Origin: Patiria miniata
Lineage: Eukaryota > Echinodermata > Asteroidea > Valvatida > Asterinidae
Length of the DNA: 64,000 nucleotides
Reading direction: 5' to 3'
NCBI RefSeq assembly: GCF_015706575.1
Contig: NW_024037073.1
Span: 26,456,622-26,520,621, forward strand
In this document: piece by piece, positions 46,145 to 59,584 of the stretch
How positions within the stretch are numbered: the first letter of the stretch is position 1
Layout: each line of letters starts with the position of its first letter
Made by a program: the position numbers and the translations under genes
The notes under the pieces: model-generated
Told to the model about the DNA's origin: nothing
Databases searched by the model: none
What the model saw: the letters and a program-made list of their open reading frames with translations, nothing else

Positions 46145-48118
46145 ACAAACAAATGTTCCAATAAACCAAAAAGGGAAACCGACGATTAGTGCATTATGAA
46201 ATATATTGCATTATTATAATATAACAATTGTAACAAAATAACGAGACAGTGTTATATTTTTTTAAAAATAATGATTAATTCATTGTTGAAATCAGTACTC
46301 TTAAATTGGAACTTGTCATGATGCAATTTTGTGCTCTAAATTAATAATGCAATATACATATTTTATTATGTAAACATGTTTTTTTATATATTTTACTGAA
46401 ACCACAGAGACTAGTTGTCAATCTACAAGCTATTGTCACATCTTACTGTGTGCAATGAGTTCGTTAGCAGGGCTCAAATTTTGTGTGAAAATCTTGTGGA
46501 CAACAGTACCTGAAAGTATTATTCACTGGACCAATGTACATTCACAGATAAAATTGAAACACTGTTAACTCAAAGCCATGTGCATCATTTGCAATGACCT
46601 GGAGAAGCATTGATTTAATGACAAAACTCTGCTCAAAGTCAAGATAGGAGTGGTACCAAATACCCTTTGAAAATATTCCAGCTGAAATTGTTTCGTGTGG
46701 ATGAAAACTGAGGTGGTGTTGAAAGAGGGTGTCCACGGCACATTATGCATTAGCAATGGAATCCAGTTACAAGACACCCCAAAAAAGTGAATGTATTTTC
46801 TCGGTTTTCTTAAAACGTATACTATCCAATCAGCCTTCAACAGGTTAGTTGTCATGCACCCTGCTTCAGACTTTTAGCAATTTTGTTGCTTCAAACGAAA
46901 GTAAAGGCACAAGAAGCAAATAATCATATGTACCTTTTAAGAAAGTTGCAGTCATTAGGATTATACAAGAAGTGTATTTCATTGCTTCTGATGGTAAATG
47001 GAAACATCAAATGTGAACATTTTGAATAGTTGGTCAAATGACTCTTGCATGTGTAGGATTAGTCATGATCATGATAATCTGAGACCAGATTTGGACAGCA
47101 CATGCAATCATGAAAGGCATGTATTCATCTGAGTGCAATGTGTAATTATAAAACATCAAGATGAATTTGTATTCCCTTTGTTTTAAGTTGCCAAATCTTC
47201 CAAAGAATTTATATACAATTTAGAAGTGTTTTTGTCATTTCGTATAACCTTCGAGAGTGAAATACATTTGAACATCAAAACAATGTGTGTTACAGTGAAG
47301 TGCAAATTTGCCTTGTTGAGATTATTTATGCAAATACGATAAGGTTTTCTGTCATGGATGTTGGTATGAACGTAGATGATGTGGATATGATTCACCTACT
47401 TTAATGTACATGTAGTTGTGTTTGTCATTTATAATACATGTACACCATATAGTTATTAAACTGTGCTGTAAATTTTGGATTTTTGTGACTTGCTTTAAAA
47501 ATTAACAGTCACTTCTTTCATATTTCAAAAAACTATATTTCCAATGGCAAATTATTAAAGTGGATGCGGTGTTTAAAATGAATCAGACTTTTATATAAAT
47601 GTTCTAGTTTTCTGGCAACGTGATGTTAGAAATGAACTCTTTTGAACTTTTAATAAAATTGTATTTTCAATGGCAAATTTTATATTAAATACATGTACAT
47701 GTAGATCTCCAATTTACTTGTTTTAGTCAAATTATTCTGTGTGAAAGATTGACCATTTTTTTCCTCTGGCTTATTTCATTGTGTCACGCTTAATTTCTTG
47801 GTTACAGAATCCCAATGTTTTCCAAGTAGATATCATGGCTAATGGAAAGTACTCAAGAAAAATACTCAAAACCCAAATTTAATAAAAGTATCTTCCTTTG
47901 CTTGTACATATATTCAATGGGGAGTGCCCAGGGGAGTGCCGATAAAATCCTACAATCGTGCACATTACCTAATAGTGTACAGTACAATTCCAGGGCCCCT
48001 GCTCACAACTATTTCTTTTTTTGGGGGGGGGGGGACCGTTCGAATGTGACATCACCTTAATTCTAACATTTGCTACCGTTTTTAATGGGGGGGGGGTTTT
48101 TCAAAAGTTTGGGCGCTC

Positions 48119-48180
<62 letters not shown>

Positions 48181-48490
48181 TTATGGAACTGCACATCTGA
48201 GGGTGAGTACCCTCAAATGACTCGGCCCATTTCGGTTCTGTAGGCCACATTTCTTGCGTTTACCACAATTTGGTAAAAAATAATGACTGAGCTGCAGCTC
48301 TGCTATTTGCCCAGGATATTATATATATATAAGTAAACACAAAAAAAAATACATAATCTTTACACCGTTCTTAAGGAACTTTGTTCTACTTTTTTCATTT
48401 TGAGGTAGCATTTTTGGTATCAGGGGTCAATCTCTCTGGGGGTAATCCTGCCACCAAGTCTATGTTAAAAAGTTTCTACCGGTAACTTTA
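46145..48490. other. No gene recognised downstream of the right PhnD-like gene
   Basis: AT-rich, mate of 10573-13100 without its small hAT-like insertion. It ends in poly-C. Confidence 0.5.
48122..48179. repeat. Poly-C run, 58 bp
   Basis: Fifty-eight C residues at the position where the left arm has a mixed poly-G tract (10842-10866). Length is unlikely to be reliable. Confidence 0.95.
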
Positions 48491-50864
48491 ACAGCGCCCT
48501 CTAAACAAATCTTTGAGAGTGGCGTTTTTGAAATTTCGGACTAGCTTCGGACTCGGTGTCGTAATCATTTCCACAACTAATTACATGTCCGATACAGGCA
48601 TGTCATAACATTTGGGCTGTCAACAACAAGAAATGTTCAAAGCAAAACAAAGACCGATACCAGTATATCCCGAAAGTGACAAAATAACATCGCTGGAAGT
48701 CAAAGCTAAATCTTTCAAACGAAACCAATGTTTACGAAAATTCCCAAGGTATGACGTATTGCCCACGTGAGGGCGCATACAGGTGGTGTTGTTTTGTGAC
48801 ACTGACAGGTGCAAAATGAATGATTACAATTCACACGTGGCGGTTTGTTGTCATGTCAGTGCTGCATGCACATGTCACAATGAAAAGACCCTGTACTCAA
48901 GCCCGTCTCGCAAGTGTCGTCGCCATGTTGGGTCACTTTCTCCGGATGTTTTCATGGTTGTTTCTCTGCTAATTTGTGAGGTACTTGGTTCAGTGCGTCC
49001 GCCGTCAACTCGATTTTCTTAACCCCTGAAAAACTGCAAGAAGTTCATGGCCTGGTCGTGAGTATTTAACAGGGAAAGAATCGTATTACCAAGGTTGCGA
49101 TCATGGCGATGTGCATTCACAAAGCGCGGGGTTTGCAATCGAATCAACGTACCTTTTCCGTAAACCGTAGATCTAAATTTTCACATAATCCTATTTAAAC
49201 ATTTTGGATTTTGAGCATGTTAAGGAAGTGACAGTTAAGCTAGTGGTTTCTCACGTTCGTCATGTGCATTTTCCCATGTTGAATAACTTGAAGTGTTCAA
49301 CATATTTAATTGGCCTGATCGAAGATCAATCTGATAATTGACAATTATTATGTACCAAAAACAGGGCTGATGGCTTTCAGGGACTTCATTCATCCTTGCA
49401 ACATATCTCTCTCTCTGTTATTTTAGTCTCTATTGTATTGGAGTGGTGATGTGAAGTAGTTTTCTACAGGAAATAATTAATGCTGGGTTCCTTTATTTTC
49501 AATAGGACCCAAAGAAATATTGATTGTGAAAAGAATGCAAAAGTCATATCCGTCACACCTTTTGTGACGGAAATGACAATTATTATATTACTTGGCTTTT
49601 GGAAGTATAATTACCTTTTCAAGTTGTTTACTTTACAAATTATGGCAGTAGGTACATATTGAGAAATACACGGGGACATGCATTTTGAGGGGGTTTTGAG
49701 GGAGTATTGTAAAGAATGAGCATCTTGTCCATTATGTTAAAGAGTTTTTAACACTGCACATAATAGGAGTCGTGTGAAGTTAATTTCACTGCTCAAAAAT
49801 CTAATTTTCATTCTATATTTTTTCGAATTATAGTGCCTTAAAGTGTCGGGACATGAAAGTAGACACTTGATACTGAAGAATGACCCATAGGCCCCTTTTT
49901 AATAAAAACTTGCTGGGAGTGTACATGCGGGAAGAAATTCATGATAAACTATCTCCAGCATTTAGGATAGAGATAAACCCACGAATGATTCTAGCGTAAG
50001 GTTGATGCATTGGCAGTTGTACTGTTTAACTATGTTCACTATAGGGTGTCAGTGGGTACATTTAATTTTTTGAAAAGAAGCTGAAACAATTAGAAGCAGT
50101 AGGTGAAAATTAACAAAAATCCACTTTGAAAAAAGATGTATATCATAAATTTAATTTACATTAATTTACTTGTGCTTTTAACAAATTCAATAAATATATA
50201 AAATCTGATATCAAAAAGTATTTTTGTCCTCTGCAGGCTGAGTGTAAACATTAAACTGAAATCCACAGGCAAAAGGGGAACTATGTATTGGTGGAGTGAG
50301 GAAATTATGGATGTGACATTTACACATTTAAAAATAAACAAAATTCTAAATCGTATTTTTCCAAAAGTTTTAACAAAACTCAAATTTTAAAAACAGGAAC
50401 CTATTTTCCGCTATCTTCCTTTGAGTTGAGCATGCATAACAAAAATAATCCAAACCTATTCAATTTGCTAAAAGCTAAGGAGAACTGCAGTACTAGATTA
50501 CTTTCAGGCTACGTGCTCATCTTTTTATTGTTTTCAATGACAGCCCTCTTTTTATTATGTTACTCATTTATTATTTGTTGTGTCGATCATGTTGGTCTGC
50601 ACAATGGGCAGTCGTCAGTCTTTGTGAAAGGGCTCAACATTGAGATGGTTCTTTAAATGTTTGCTAAACATTTACAAAATGAAACGTCACATCCTTAGAA
50701 GACATTGGAGGAGGAGGTCTAAGAAATTGGAGGAGGAAGGCAATTGGAGGTCTGTGGATGTTTGAGCTACTACGTACATGTAGAGGGTAACAGATGTCTC
50801 TGATGGTGATGCTGAAGTTTTGCAGAGCTATCGTCTGTTTGCTGACCTTCATTGCTAGACGGAC
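48491..50864. repeat. 2.4 kb block, copy 2 (right arm)
   Basis: Reverse-complement copy of the block. It is closer to the left-arm copy than to the ZW10-proximal one, as seen by shared bases such as gatagctctgc versus gatagctccgc. Confidence 0.9.
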
Positions 50865-51930
50865 AGAGCATGGATGTAGCTGCTTGATACTCATGATGAT
50901 GGTGTCCCTTTTGGTGAGTGCTGGGTGTTCACTGATTTCCTGTAATTCTCCCCATCTGCCATGTGCTCTGTGTTTGTGCTGTCTGGCGTTGAGTTCTCTT
51001 GCTGGTGTACCCAGTGTACACCTTCTGCATTCGCAGGGGATGCATCAGGTTCGGTCTTGGAGGCTTGCTTGTCCTGTGGGCTATTGTGGATCTTGTGGGT
51101 GTGGAAAGCCCGGATACCTTTGTCATTTAGGAAGTACTGGATGTGATGAGAACTGCCTGTGTTGGGCTGTGTAATAGGCGGGGTGAGCCTAGTGGGTTCG
51201 ACCTTGGGTGTAGGGGACCCTTTGGTAGGTGAAAGACTTTGGATCTTGCGTCTTGACTGGATGAGCCTTGAATCTGTTGTGTTGTAGTGCTGTCTTGATA
51301 TGGTAAAGTTGTTGCCGGCCAGGATTGTGGTTGCTGATGCAGGCTTCCCGGACAAGGTTGCTCTTTGACTGGTGTTTGGATTTCCGGGTGCAGGAAGGAT
51401 TGGTTGTCGATGTTGCCAGTCAGTGTCTGTCGGTCATCTCTAATAGACTCAGGGGTCGAGGGTGTTGTCAGACTGTTTTCAGACCTTAGCATCCGGGGAT
51501 GAGATTCAAGGCGCCTGATCCTCACTGCGCCAGATGCTGCTGTAAATCCAGTTGAAGTCTTTCAGGACCTGCTGGAGGTCCCATGCTGTATGATGAAGTG
51601 ATGAGAGTCTCATCCATGTACTGAAGACAAACTCTTGGTCTCAGATCTACGAAGGCAGTACTCCTATATGAAGGCATTGACTAAAACTGGGGATAGAGTT
51701 GATCCTGTGGAAGTTCCAGAAGGCTGCTTGGACAACTGGCTGTTCATTGGAAGAAAGACAGCAGGATGTAGGTGGGTCGCAGATCATGAACCTGGTTTGG
51801 AGTGTGGGGCTTCATATTTCTGCAGGGCGTAGTCAAGTCGGAGTCCCCCTTGGCACCGAGGCATGAGTAGCCTGTGGGGATGGCAGTGAATATCTGGTAG
51901 CCTTCATCGGGGTTGACCATGGTGTCGTTG
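50664..51930 (-). mobile_element. Decayed Penelope-like element, minus copy (right)
   Basis: Right-arm mate of the left plus-strand copy, with the same degenerate RT and GIY-YIG-like remains and almost no difference between arms. Broken. Confidence 0.7.
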
Positions 51931-51964
51931 GGAACACTGTGAGGTTGCGCTCATGGTGTCATTG

Positions 51965-52124
51965 GGATCATCACCCTCACCATCCCCATCACCCCCACTG
52001 GCGGCCGCCACCACCCCCCTCACCCTCACCACCACCATCACCATCATCATCATGCTGCTGCTGCTGCACTGCGCTGCGCTGCGCTGCGCTGCGCTGCGCT
52101 GCTGCTGCTGCTGCGAAAACCTTT
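51965..52124. repeat. Microsatellite between Penelope copies (right)
   Basis: accatcaccatcatcat, then ctgctgctg and a gcgctgcgctgc run. It is shorter than, and partly different from, the left-arm tract at the same place. Confidence 0.85.
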
Positions 52125-53175
52125 ACTTGTGATCCCAACAAAGCCATGTGCAGCTTCAGTGGAGACTCCAGGTATTCATCACCAATCCCATGGGTGAGGC
52201 ATGTCTCAAGGTCTCGGTCAGGAAACCTTCATGAAGACAAGCTGTGTGAGTGTGAAACCCTCTCTCTGGATTAGGTTTGTGATCTCCTACCCATCTACAT
52301 CCTGCCGTCCTTCATCCAGTGGACAGGTCAATTCTTCAAGCAGTCAGCTGGAACTTCCACAGGATTAACCCCATCTCCAGTTCTGGCCAATATCATCATA
52401 TAGTTCTGTACAGCTTTCGTGGATTTGAGAGCAACAGTTATCTTCAGTTTGTGGATGACACTTTCATCATTTTATCACACAGCACAGTACCTCCAGCAGT
52501 TCCTGAGACACTTCAGCTGGTTCACACACAGCAGCATCTGGCTCACCTTGGATCGAATCTTCTTCCTGGATATTGAGGCCTCCAGGCAGTCTGGCAGTAT
52601 TCTCAGCCCTTTTGTCTATCAGAGAGCCACACATTGATAGGCATCTCCACAATCAATCTGTCCAGTGCCCTGGGATCTATTCATCAGTCATTGGCACCCT
52701 TGTCTGGCAATCCTTCATCATTGACCACGATCCTTTGCTGCGACAACTTTGCTATGTCAAGGCAACAATCCAACACGACCGATTTGGGGTACATCAAGTT
52801 GAGACACTTGATCCGAAGTCTTTCACTGACTAAAGTGTTTCGTATACTCAAAGTCTACCCATCAGGTTCATCTGGTCCATTACACTTCCCTTCATAGGCA
52901 GCTCTTATTGCATTTAGTCCTTCCTGAATGACACTGGCATCTAGGTTTTCCATGCCTAACATGATCTGCAATAGCCTACAAGGATGAGTAAGACTCTGAG
53001 ACCTAACCTGATGTAACACCTGTGAATACAGAAAGGTCTGCATTGGGTACATCGGTGAGGATCTTAGCGCTGGACTCCATGAACACAAGGCGCATGGTTC
53101 TTTGGGGAGATTGCAGGAAATTTTTGATAATTCAGCATTTTACCGATCGGTAGCACCTCATCATAAGTATTGAGT
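52125..53175 (+). mobile_element. Decayed Penelope-like element, plus copy (right)
   Basis: Right-arm mate of the left minus-strand copy. The palm motif reads QFVDDTFII around 52445-52470, and the GIY-YIG-like tail VCIGYIGEDLSAGLHEHKAH lies in an open stretch from about 53021 to 53173. The large plus-strand ORF at 5661-5930 and its mate at 53064-53333 are antisense shadows of this element. Broken, with several interruptions between RT and nuclease parts. Confidence 0.75.
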
Positions 53176-53474
53176 GCCACAATCCTTGCCGAGTCTGAAA
53201 GGCCTTGGATGTCTGGCACAGGATTTTTCTGCAGGACATCAGTTCCATCATCAGTGATATCTGGAGTCCTTTGCTGTGCTAGCATCTCAATATTCCACAG
53301 GCCTCCAATACTCACTCCACCAATAGTTAACATCTAGTTCCCCTTTTAGCTTGTCTGTGGGTGTCTGTCCTCAAAACTCAGCTCTGTAAGTAACATTCAT
53401 GTACATGTACTCACTTGACATTCTATAGTGAACAAAAATTGCCCTTTCTTGCCTTATGTTAATTGTCCTGTCTT

Positions 53475-53808
53475 GCCTGCCACTTTCTTGCCTAAAGTGC
53501 CAATATTTGCCTAAAGTGCCACTTAATTCTTACCTAAAGTGCCAACTATTTCTTGCCAAAAGTGCCAACTATTTCTTGCCAAAAGTGCCAATTAATTCTT
53601 GCCTAAAGTGCCAATTAATTCTTGCCTAAAGTGCCAATCCTTGTCTAAAGTGCCATCTCTTGCCTAAAGTGCCATCTCTAGCCTCAAGTGCCATCTCTTG
53701 CCTCAAGTGCCATCTCTCGCCTAAAGTGCCATCTCTCGCCTAAAGTGCTAACTCTTGCCTCAAGTGCCAATTCTCGCCTAAAGTGCCAATTAATTCTTGC
53801 CTAAAGTG
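53475..53808. repeat. Minisatellite, ~18-23 bp unit (right)
   Basis: Reverse-complement mate of the left minisatellite (cttgcctaaagtgcc units). Copy number is about the same in the two arms. Confidence 0.9.
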
Positions 53809-53829
53809 ATAATTCTTGCCATGTTGTCT

Positions 53830-56600
53830 AATGTCTCTAGGCCTATTGCCATCACTTGCCATAATTACATCCCTTCTTTACCGATACTGTCCTACGTGCA
53901 AAATGTTATTCCAATCAAAGCTGCCATGCATCAACCCTCCTTGCCAGGCATGTACACTCCCATTCTAGACACACAATTCTAGTTCTAACCTCAGTTAGTT
54001 GCCTTCAACTTCAAGTCAATGGCTGGATTGAAGGTCTAGTTCATTAGGTTTTTTTAGGTTAAGATTAATTCAAAGTAATCCCTTGCTAATTTGTTTAGTC
54101 ATACAGAAAATTGGGTAAAAGTTCACACTGAAAGCCACAGCCCTTTACGTTGTTTTATTTCAATTAATTGTACTGGATGCTAGTATTGCTGCTGTTGCAA
54201 GCAGGTCATCACCCTTATTAGGTAAACCATGCAAAGCCAAACCATTGGCACCAGTTGTCTTTTATGTGGACGACCACACAAGTAATGTACTTGCATGCAT
54301 ATGGTGAGTAACCACTTAATTTTGTCACTTCCTTTGAAAAACATGTTCACCAGAGCCCTTGAATTAGAAATTGTTTGAAACAAAATAAAAAAACAAAAAC
54401 AAGACTATGAAACCCCCCTCCCCCAAAACACCCCTACCCTTATCCTAACCACTGACTTTGTGACTCAGCATGGCAACACTTGTTAAATCTTTGATACTTG
54501 ATAAAAAATTACTTCTACTTTTTAAATACATTCAACGTTTTCAATCCTTTTTTGTTATAACTTCAAATTTGTGTTACTTTTTATTGTTGATTCTTTTTGA
54601 TAGGCAATTTGTTGGTGTCATTTGACATTTCTTGATCTTTTAAAGAATTTGGGGTCAGAGAAGGCAAACCCATCTACATGTAACAAGAATTATGGTGTTT
54701 TCACTAGCTTATTAATTGAGTGTGAGTGTTGCCTCAAGTAGGCCTACTCAAGTCTAAGCTTTGGGCTTGTCCACGTAGTAAGTGCGAGGGCATAAATGTC
54801 AAAACCAAATCATGATTTCTGATTTAAATATTTTTTTGGTATTTCCATCAGTTTTTTACAAAAAACTTGAACACCTTTGAATCTCCTGCTTTTGTCTGTT
54901 GATGGAATGGACTGTCACAGTGCCTTTAAACAAGATCTGACTGTTGGTGACTAGCCTGTGTAAAAGGCATGGCAGGGGAAAAGAATTGAAATTTTGACTG
55001 TCTGTGACCGATCACACAAAAGTTAGTGTTGAAGGCTACTTAACAGTAATGACCGAATTTAAATAAGTGTCAGCAGTTTATTACTTTACTTTGTCTTACA
55101 TTTTATTTTGGTATTCAAAATCAAGAAAAACCAAATTAAACTAAAGTCAAAATTCAGGCATGCAACTTTTCCTCGGATCTGCTGATTTCCTTGTTTTTAA
55201 CTTTTCGTGAATGCTATTACAAATTGAAAATACCATACAAAGTCTTGTGTGGTTTTGGAGTTTCCTTTTTTCCCCCTAAAATGCCAGTTGCATGCCTGAA
55301 AACAGTAAACATACATAAGCATTTGAATAATCATTATCATTAGAAAAAAAGGTTCAAAATATCTTTTGATAAAACACTGAGGCACACAGTATTTCAAAAG
55401 GGTTTGTTTGACTTTTTAGAAATGATTCAGTACAATGTTAGGCTGTAATATGATTTATTTCAATTAATTATTTTGCTTGAAAAATATTCCTGAACTAGCA
55501 ATTTGCTCCCTATGTTCCTCCAGTTACATGAATTAGGAAACTAGTATTTTTAAGTTGGTCACCAGTAATCCTCACCGTTTAGAGAAAACATATCCCCATC
55601 TATAGGCAAGAAAACTGAATGAGTCAGTGGACAATGCAGTAAAGAGACAGTGACAGCAGTTACTAGATTCAACACATTTATTAATAACGAACGCTAAAAA
55701 AAACGATTGCATGCCTCCACAGTATGTGCTTCTACCCTAGTTTGAGTCAATGCAGCGCTCGCTATGCAGCGCATCCAAGCCACGCATTAAATAATGAAAA
55801 TGTGTAGTCACAGGCCCAACCAATAAGCATGTCGGCTCGTCACACTGATATGGCGGTGCAGTCTGGACCTCCAGCTGTACACAGTGCAGCGTATGACTCG
55901 TAGCTGTCACAGTTACCCTTTTGTTTTAGGGACTGTGGCTGGAAAGATAAAATGATTAGATTGCAAACACCAAATAATCACAACAATGGACAAGATCAGT
56001 TCTATTTACACAATTATTATTTACAATTTAATTTATAAGTCCACTTCTTCTTGCAGTATTTACAATATTTCTCCTTAAGTCATAAAAAGGATTATAAATT
56101 TCTCTTAAGTCATAAAATGGATGATTAATGCGGAAAACAACAAAAATATCTCACAAAATAAACTATAAGTATTCTTTCTTCTCAGTTTTAAACTCTTAAC
56201 TTGAAACACAACTGAACCAAAAAAATAGTAATTAAAGGAATATCTGTTTTTACTTTCTGAACAAATTAAACTCAAACAAGAACGCTAGGTGTGGATACTT
56301 TCAAAACCACTTCTACGTTTGTCCACTAAGTCATAAAAAAAGCAATGTATACTAACTTTGGATGTTTTCCAAAGGATCTATTAAAAAACAACAATGACCA
56401 GTTAACTACTACTTCCAAATTCAATTTCCAGTCAAATTTGCCAAAAAAATACCTCTTCAATTTATAAATCACAAAAAAACATGTCTTGTAAATCAAGATG
56501 ATCAAAGAAATCTATCTAAATAGATTTCAATAACAATTAAATGTTATTGCAAATAATAAGAAATAATACAGTTCACCGTATTTTAAAACTTTGGTGTTCT
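53830..56600. other. AT-rich stretch without recognised gene (right arm)
   Basis: Mirror of the empty left-arm stretch. Nothing recognised beyond short chance ORFs. Confidence 0.6.
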
Positions 56601-56638
56601 GCTGCTGATTTCAGCCTCTCAGTGGTGTTACACTAGAG

Positions 56639-57139
56639 ATGACAGCCCTTCCGGTGTCCTCTGTCGTCTCTGCGACTCTACCTCAAACTCGACGGTTGCT
56701 ACTGCTTAATCCACGTCTTGAGCATCCCGGCTCATCAACCATCTACCTCAAATTTGCACTACAGGCTACAAGGGCCAAGGGCCATGGTTTCCTTGTCATT
56801 CACGATCTTGGATTCGCTGATCCAGCCGCTCTTGGTCTCAGCTCCACACCACTATTTGCCCTTAAGCAGTCTGTAATATCTGCTTCTGCAAGTTGCAGCA
56901 AATGCGGCAGCTATACCGGCTTGCAAGAAAGCGCGCGGCTCAGAGGATCAAAGCATGACATTGACATCCATGTCTATCAAAAATCAAATGTGCTCTGCCG
57001 TGGCACACCCAAAAATCTCTCTTATACCAGCAATCACTGCAAACCAACCGTGATACCTAACATTCCGCTTCATTCATTACAACCTCAAGGAATTCAAACA
57101 CAAAGATTGAGGACGAATTGGATAAGCTTATTCAATTAA
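56639..57139 (+). other. Unrecognised 166-codon ORF, open only in right arm
   Basis: An open frame beginning MTALPVSSVVSATLPQTRR and ending with a stop just before a run of AT-rich sequence. In the left arm the same region carries a short duplication (gcctgta repeated near 2226-2240) that splits the frame into 62- and 142-codon pieces. No domain is recognised. The serine-rich middle has a pair of cysteines (CSKCG). The frame break between arms argues that it is not under strong constraint. Confidence 0.25.
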
Positions 57140-57466
57140 ACACAAAAGGCATTACATGCTATTGGTATGGGTAACACAAAGGAAGAGAATTCTACTGCTC
57201 CTGTCAGTCCTGTATTGCTAAACAAAATAGTAGGTTATTTACATGTTGGCAAAGAAATCCATGGCCCTGTGTAAATAAGAGTCAGAAGTTAATGAATAAA
57301 CATGAAGAAGTCTACAAGCACATTTGGAAATATATAAAACACTTCAAATCTAAGGGGAATTCTGACAGTAGCATAGTGTAGTGTAGACTTACCATCGGGT
57401 AAACTGTTCGTGTGCTCCGTGCCTTGGCTAGCAACAGACTGATGTGCTGCGCCTCTTCATGCAAGT

Positions 57467-57784
57467 ATGCCCTCAATGAAAGCGCACTATGCAACTGTTC
57501 ACGTGACGTGCTTCATAGCAACACTCGTAGCGATGTATGATTTGCATTACAATGGGCCCTCTTTAATTAAGCCAGGGTGTCCCGACCTGAAAGCTTATAC
57601 ACAATATTTTAAGAGCACTTTAATAACACTTTTAAATTATGGGACGTCTCTAATGGGAGCAGTACTCAGAAAGAATAATTTGGGACCTAATGGTTCATTT
57701 CTTCTTAAGCTTGGCATTGAAGATGATGTCAAACATCCACATCCTTTTCTGATCTTGGTTGCTATGCTGGCTGAAACTTGGTGA
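57467..57784 (+). other. Unrecognised 105-codon ORF (right arm)
   Basis: Mate of the left-arm ORF with the same translation. An overlapping 74-codon frame follows. The stretch just upstream (about 57415-57500) resembles 60990-61090 beyond the palindrome, so at least part of the region is repetitive. Function unknown and coding status doubtful. Confidence 0.15.
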
Positions 57785-58221
57785 CGATGAAGGTTTTTGT
57801 CATCTTGGTAGCAGTCCAGCTCAATGTCTCCTCAAGATCGATGTCTGGCACCAGCTCACCCGAACTGGTCCCAGTTGGACCAGTAAGTTTTTGATGCTGG
57901 ACCATTTATTGATACGGCACTCTGGTATGGTCGACTGCTGCATTTTTCTCCTTCAGAACCCAGGTTATGGTGTCGTTCTTTAGTTGGGCCTCACTTGTTT
58001 TGATTGGCTCTGCATGTTTTGATTGGCTCTGCACATCCCGCCTGCATGGCTTCTTCTACTGGTGACTCAGCCCTAGAGGTGTTGCGTTCGATGCTTGAGG
58101 AAGCTGGACAACAGCTAGCAATTTACGCCTTGTTACACAGTAATTAGGTTTGGGTTTGGACGGGGTCTACCCGATGTTCCCCAATACCTGTTCCCCAATA
58201 CCTATATATGTTCCCCAAAAT

Positions 58222-58445
58222 CCTCAGGGTTAGGCTTAGGGTTAGGGTTAGGTTTAGATGGTTAGGGTTAGATGGTTAGGTTTAGGTTAGGGTTAGATGC
58301 TTAGGGTTAGATGCTTAGGTTAGATGCTTAGGGTTAGATGGTTAGGTTTAGGTTAGGGTTAGATGCTTAGGGTTAGATGCTTAGGGTTAGATGCTCAGGG
58401 TTAGATGCTTAGGGTTAGATGCTTAGGGTTAGATGCTTAGGGTTA
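58222..58445. repeat. Degenerate interstitial telomere-like array (right)
   Basis: Mirror of the left array: gggttagatgcttagggttagatgg type units, about 225 bp. It is about 85 bp shorter than the left array and differs in unit order, as expected of a rapidly changing tandem repeat. Confidence 0.85.
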
Positions 58446-58446
58446 C

Positions 58447-58753
58447 ATGCAGATGCTTCCAGGGTAAGGGTTGTGGAACATGTAGGTATTGGGCAACATA
58501 GGTAGGCACCTGGTTCGGACAATGCCAGACTTGCATAGGTGATAACTCTTTCTTTCCCTTCCTAAATTTGCGAGAGAACTGACTGATCCCATCCCTGCTG
58601 GCATCAGATCGAGTATGTATTGGCCCTCCAGTTGAGAGTAACCCAGGATAGGGCCTCCTGCAATCCTGTCTTGAGGGTGTTGAAAGAGCTGTCACACTAC
58701 TCGTCCCATATGAAATCACGATTCTTCTTGGTTAAACAGTGAACGTAGTGGCC
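58447..58753. repeat. Direct repeat, copy 1 (edge of right arm)
   Basis: From gcagatgcttccagggt to gttaaacagtgaacgtagtggccg; almost identical to the copy 1.5 kb further right. Confidence 0.9.
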
Positions 58754-58992
58754 GTGCTTGTAGTGAGTGTATCTCGTTCTTCCAGTAGGAAGAAGACTTT
58801 GAAAAGTTCCTCACAAAGGTTTGAATGGTCTTTGTATGTTTGAAGGGTTTGTTTTGCATGAGGTATGCAATTCTCATTCGTCTTTGGTAGTGGTTTGGCC
58901 GGAGTGGGAACAAAGTTTAAATCTTTACTCAGGGCTGTTTTCTCTGATGTGGAGATGGATAGCTTATGATAGGTTGAATATAACGTGTTCAT
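58732..58992 (-). mobile_element. Possible Penelope-like N-terminal fragment (right)
   Basis: The minus-strand reading frame of 86 residues contains SKDLNFVPTPAKPLPKTNEN, resembling the motif that precedes the reverse transcriptase domain in Penelope-like elements. It is the right-arm mate of the fragment at the left window edge. Downstream in the same strand no RT motif follows, so this is a remnant. Unrelated coding DNA remains possible. Confidence 0.38.
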
Positions 58993-59584
58993 TGTTTTTG
59001 TTTTTGGCCAAATAAGCTCGGGATTGGGTTTTATTTACTCGGTGGAGTTCCATGTGAACTTTACAAGGAAGCTTGAAATATTTGAAATGATATGTATTGT
59101 AGGTTGTGTTTCCAGATGTCGAAGGAGTTGACAGTTTCATTCTTGTCCAAACACCATTGTTTTGTTGCTCGATGTGAACTGGCCATGGTGATTGGAAGGG
59201 TAAGGACACTCTTGTTGGTAAAAACTGAAAGTTAGTGTTATTACGCAGCTGTAGTATCAGCTGGCTAGCTGTTCACCTGTTTGTGAATGATGCACCGGGT
59301 CGGAAGTCCAAATGTAGCACTCAAAGTCGGCGGTTTGTTGTGACCAGTCCTTTTATGAGCTGAAAAGTGCATGGAAATGTTTCCAACGTTGCCACCATGC
59401 CACTATAGTAGTTGAATGGGGGATACCACATGAATGAATCACCATTGCAGGCCTGCACCAGAGACGGGTACTAATACATGTACCGTTGAAAAGTGTTATT
59501 TAGCTAAATCATATTTTTGTTGTGTGATTTATATCTTGCAGACACTTTGCTTCCACAATTTAAGTCTTTACAATTTGCAATAAT

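Larger units (their letters stand above)
42143..58911. repeat. Right arm of giant inverted repeat
   Basis: Reverse-complement partner of the left arm. It is about 500 bp shorter, from differences in the telomere-like array, microsatellites and small insertions. It lacks the small hAT-like insertion seen on the left at about 11055-11283 and the 41-nt hairpin insertion near 15950. Its PhnD-like exons and splice sites all look intact, so of the two arms this is the better candidate for the functional copy. Confidence 0.93.
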
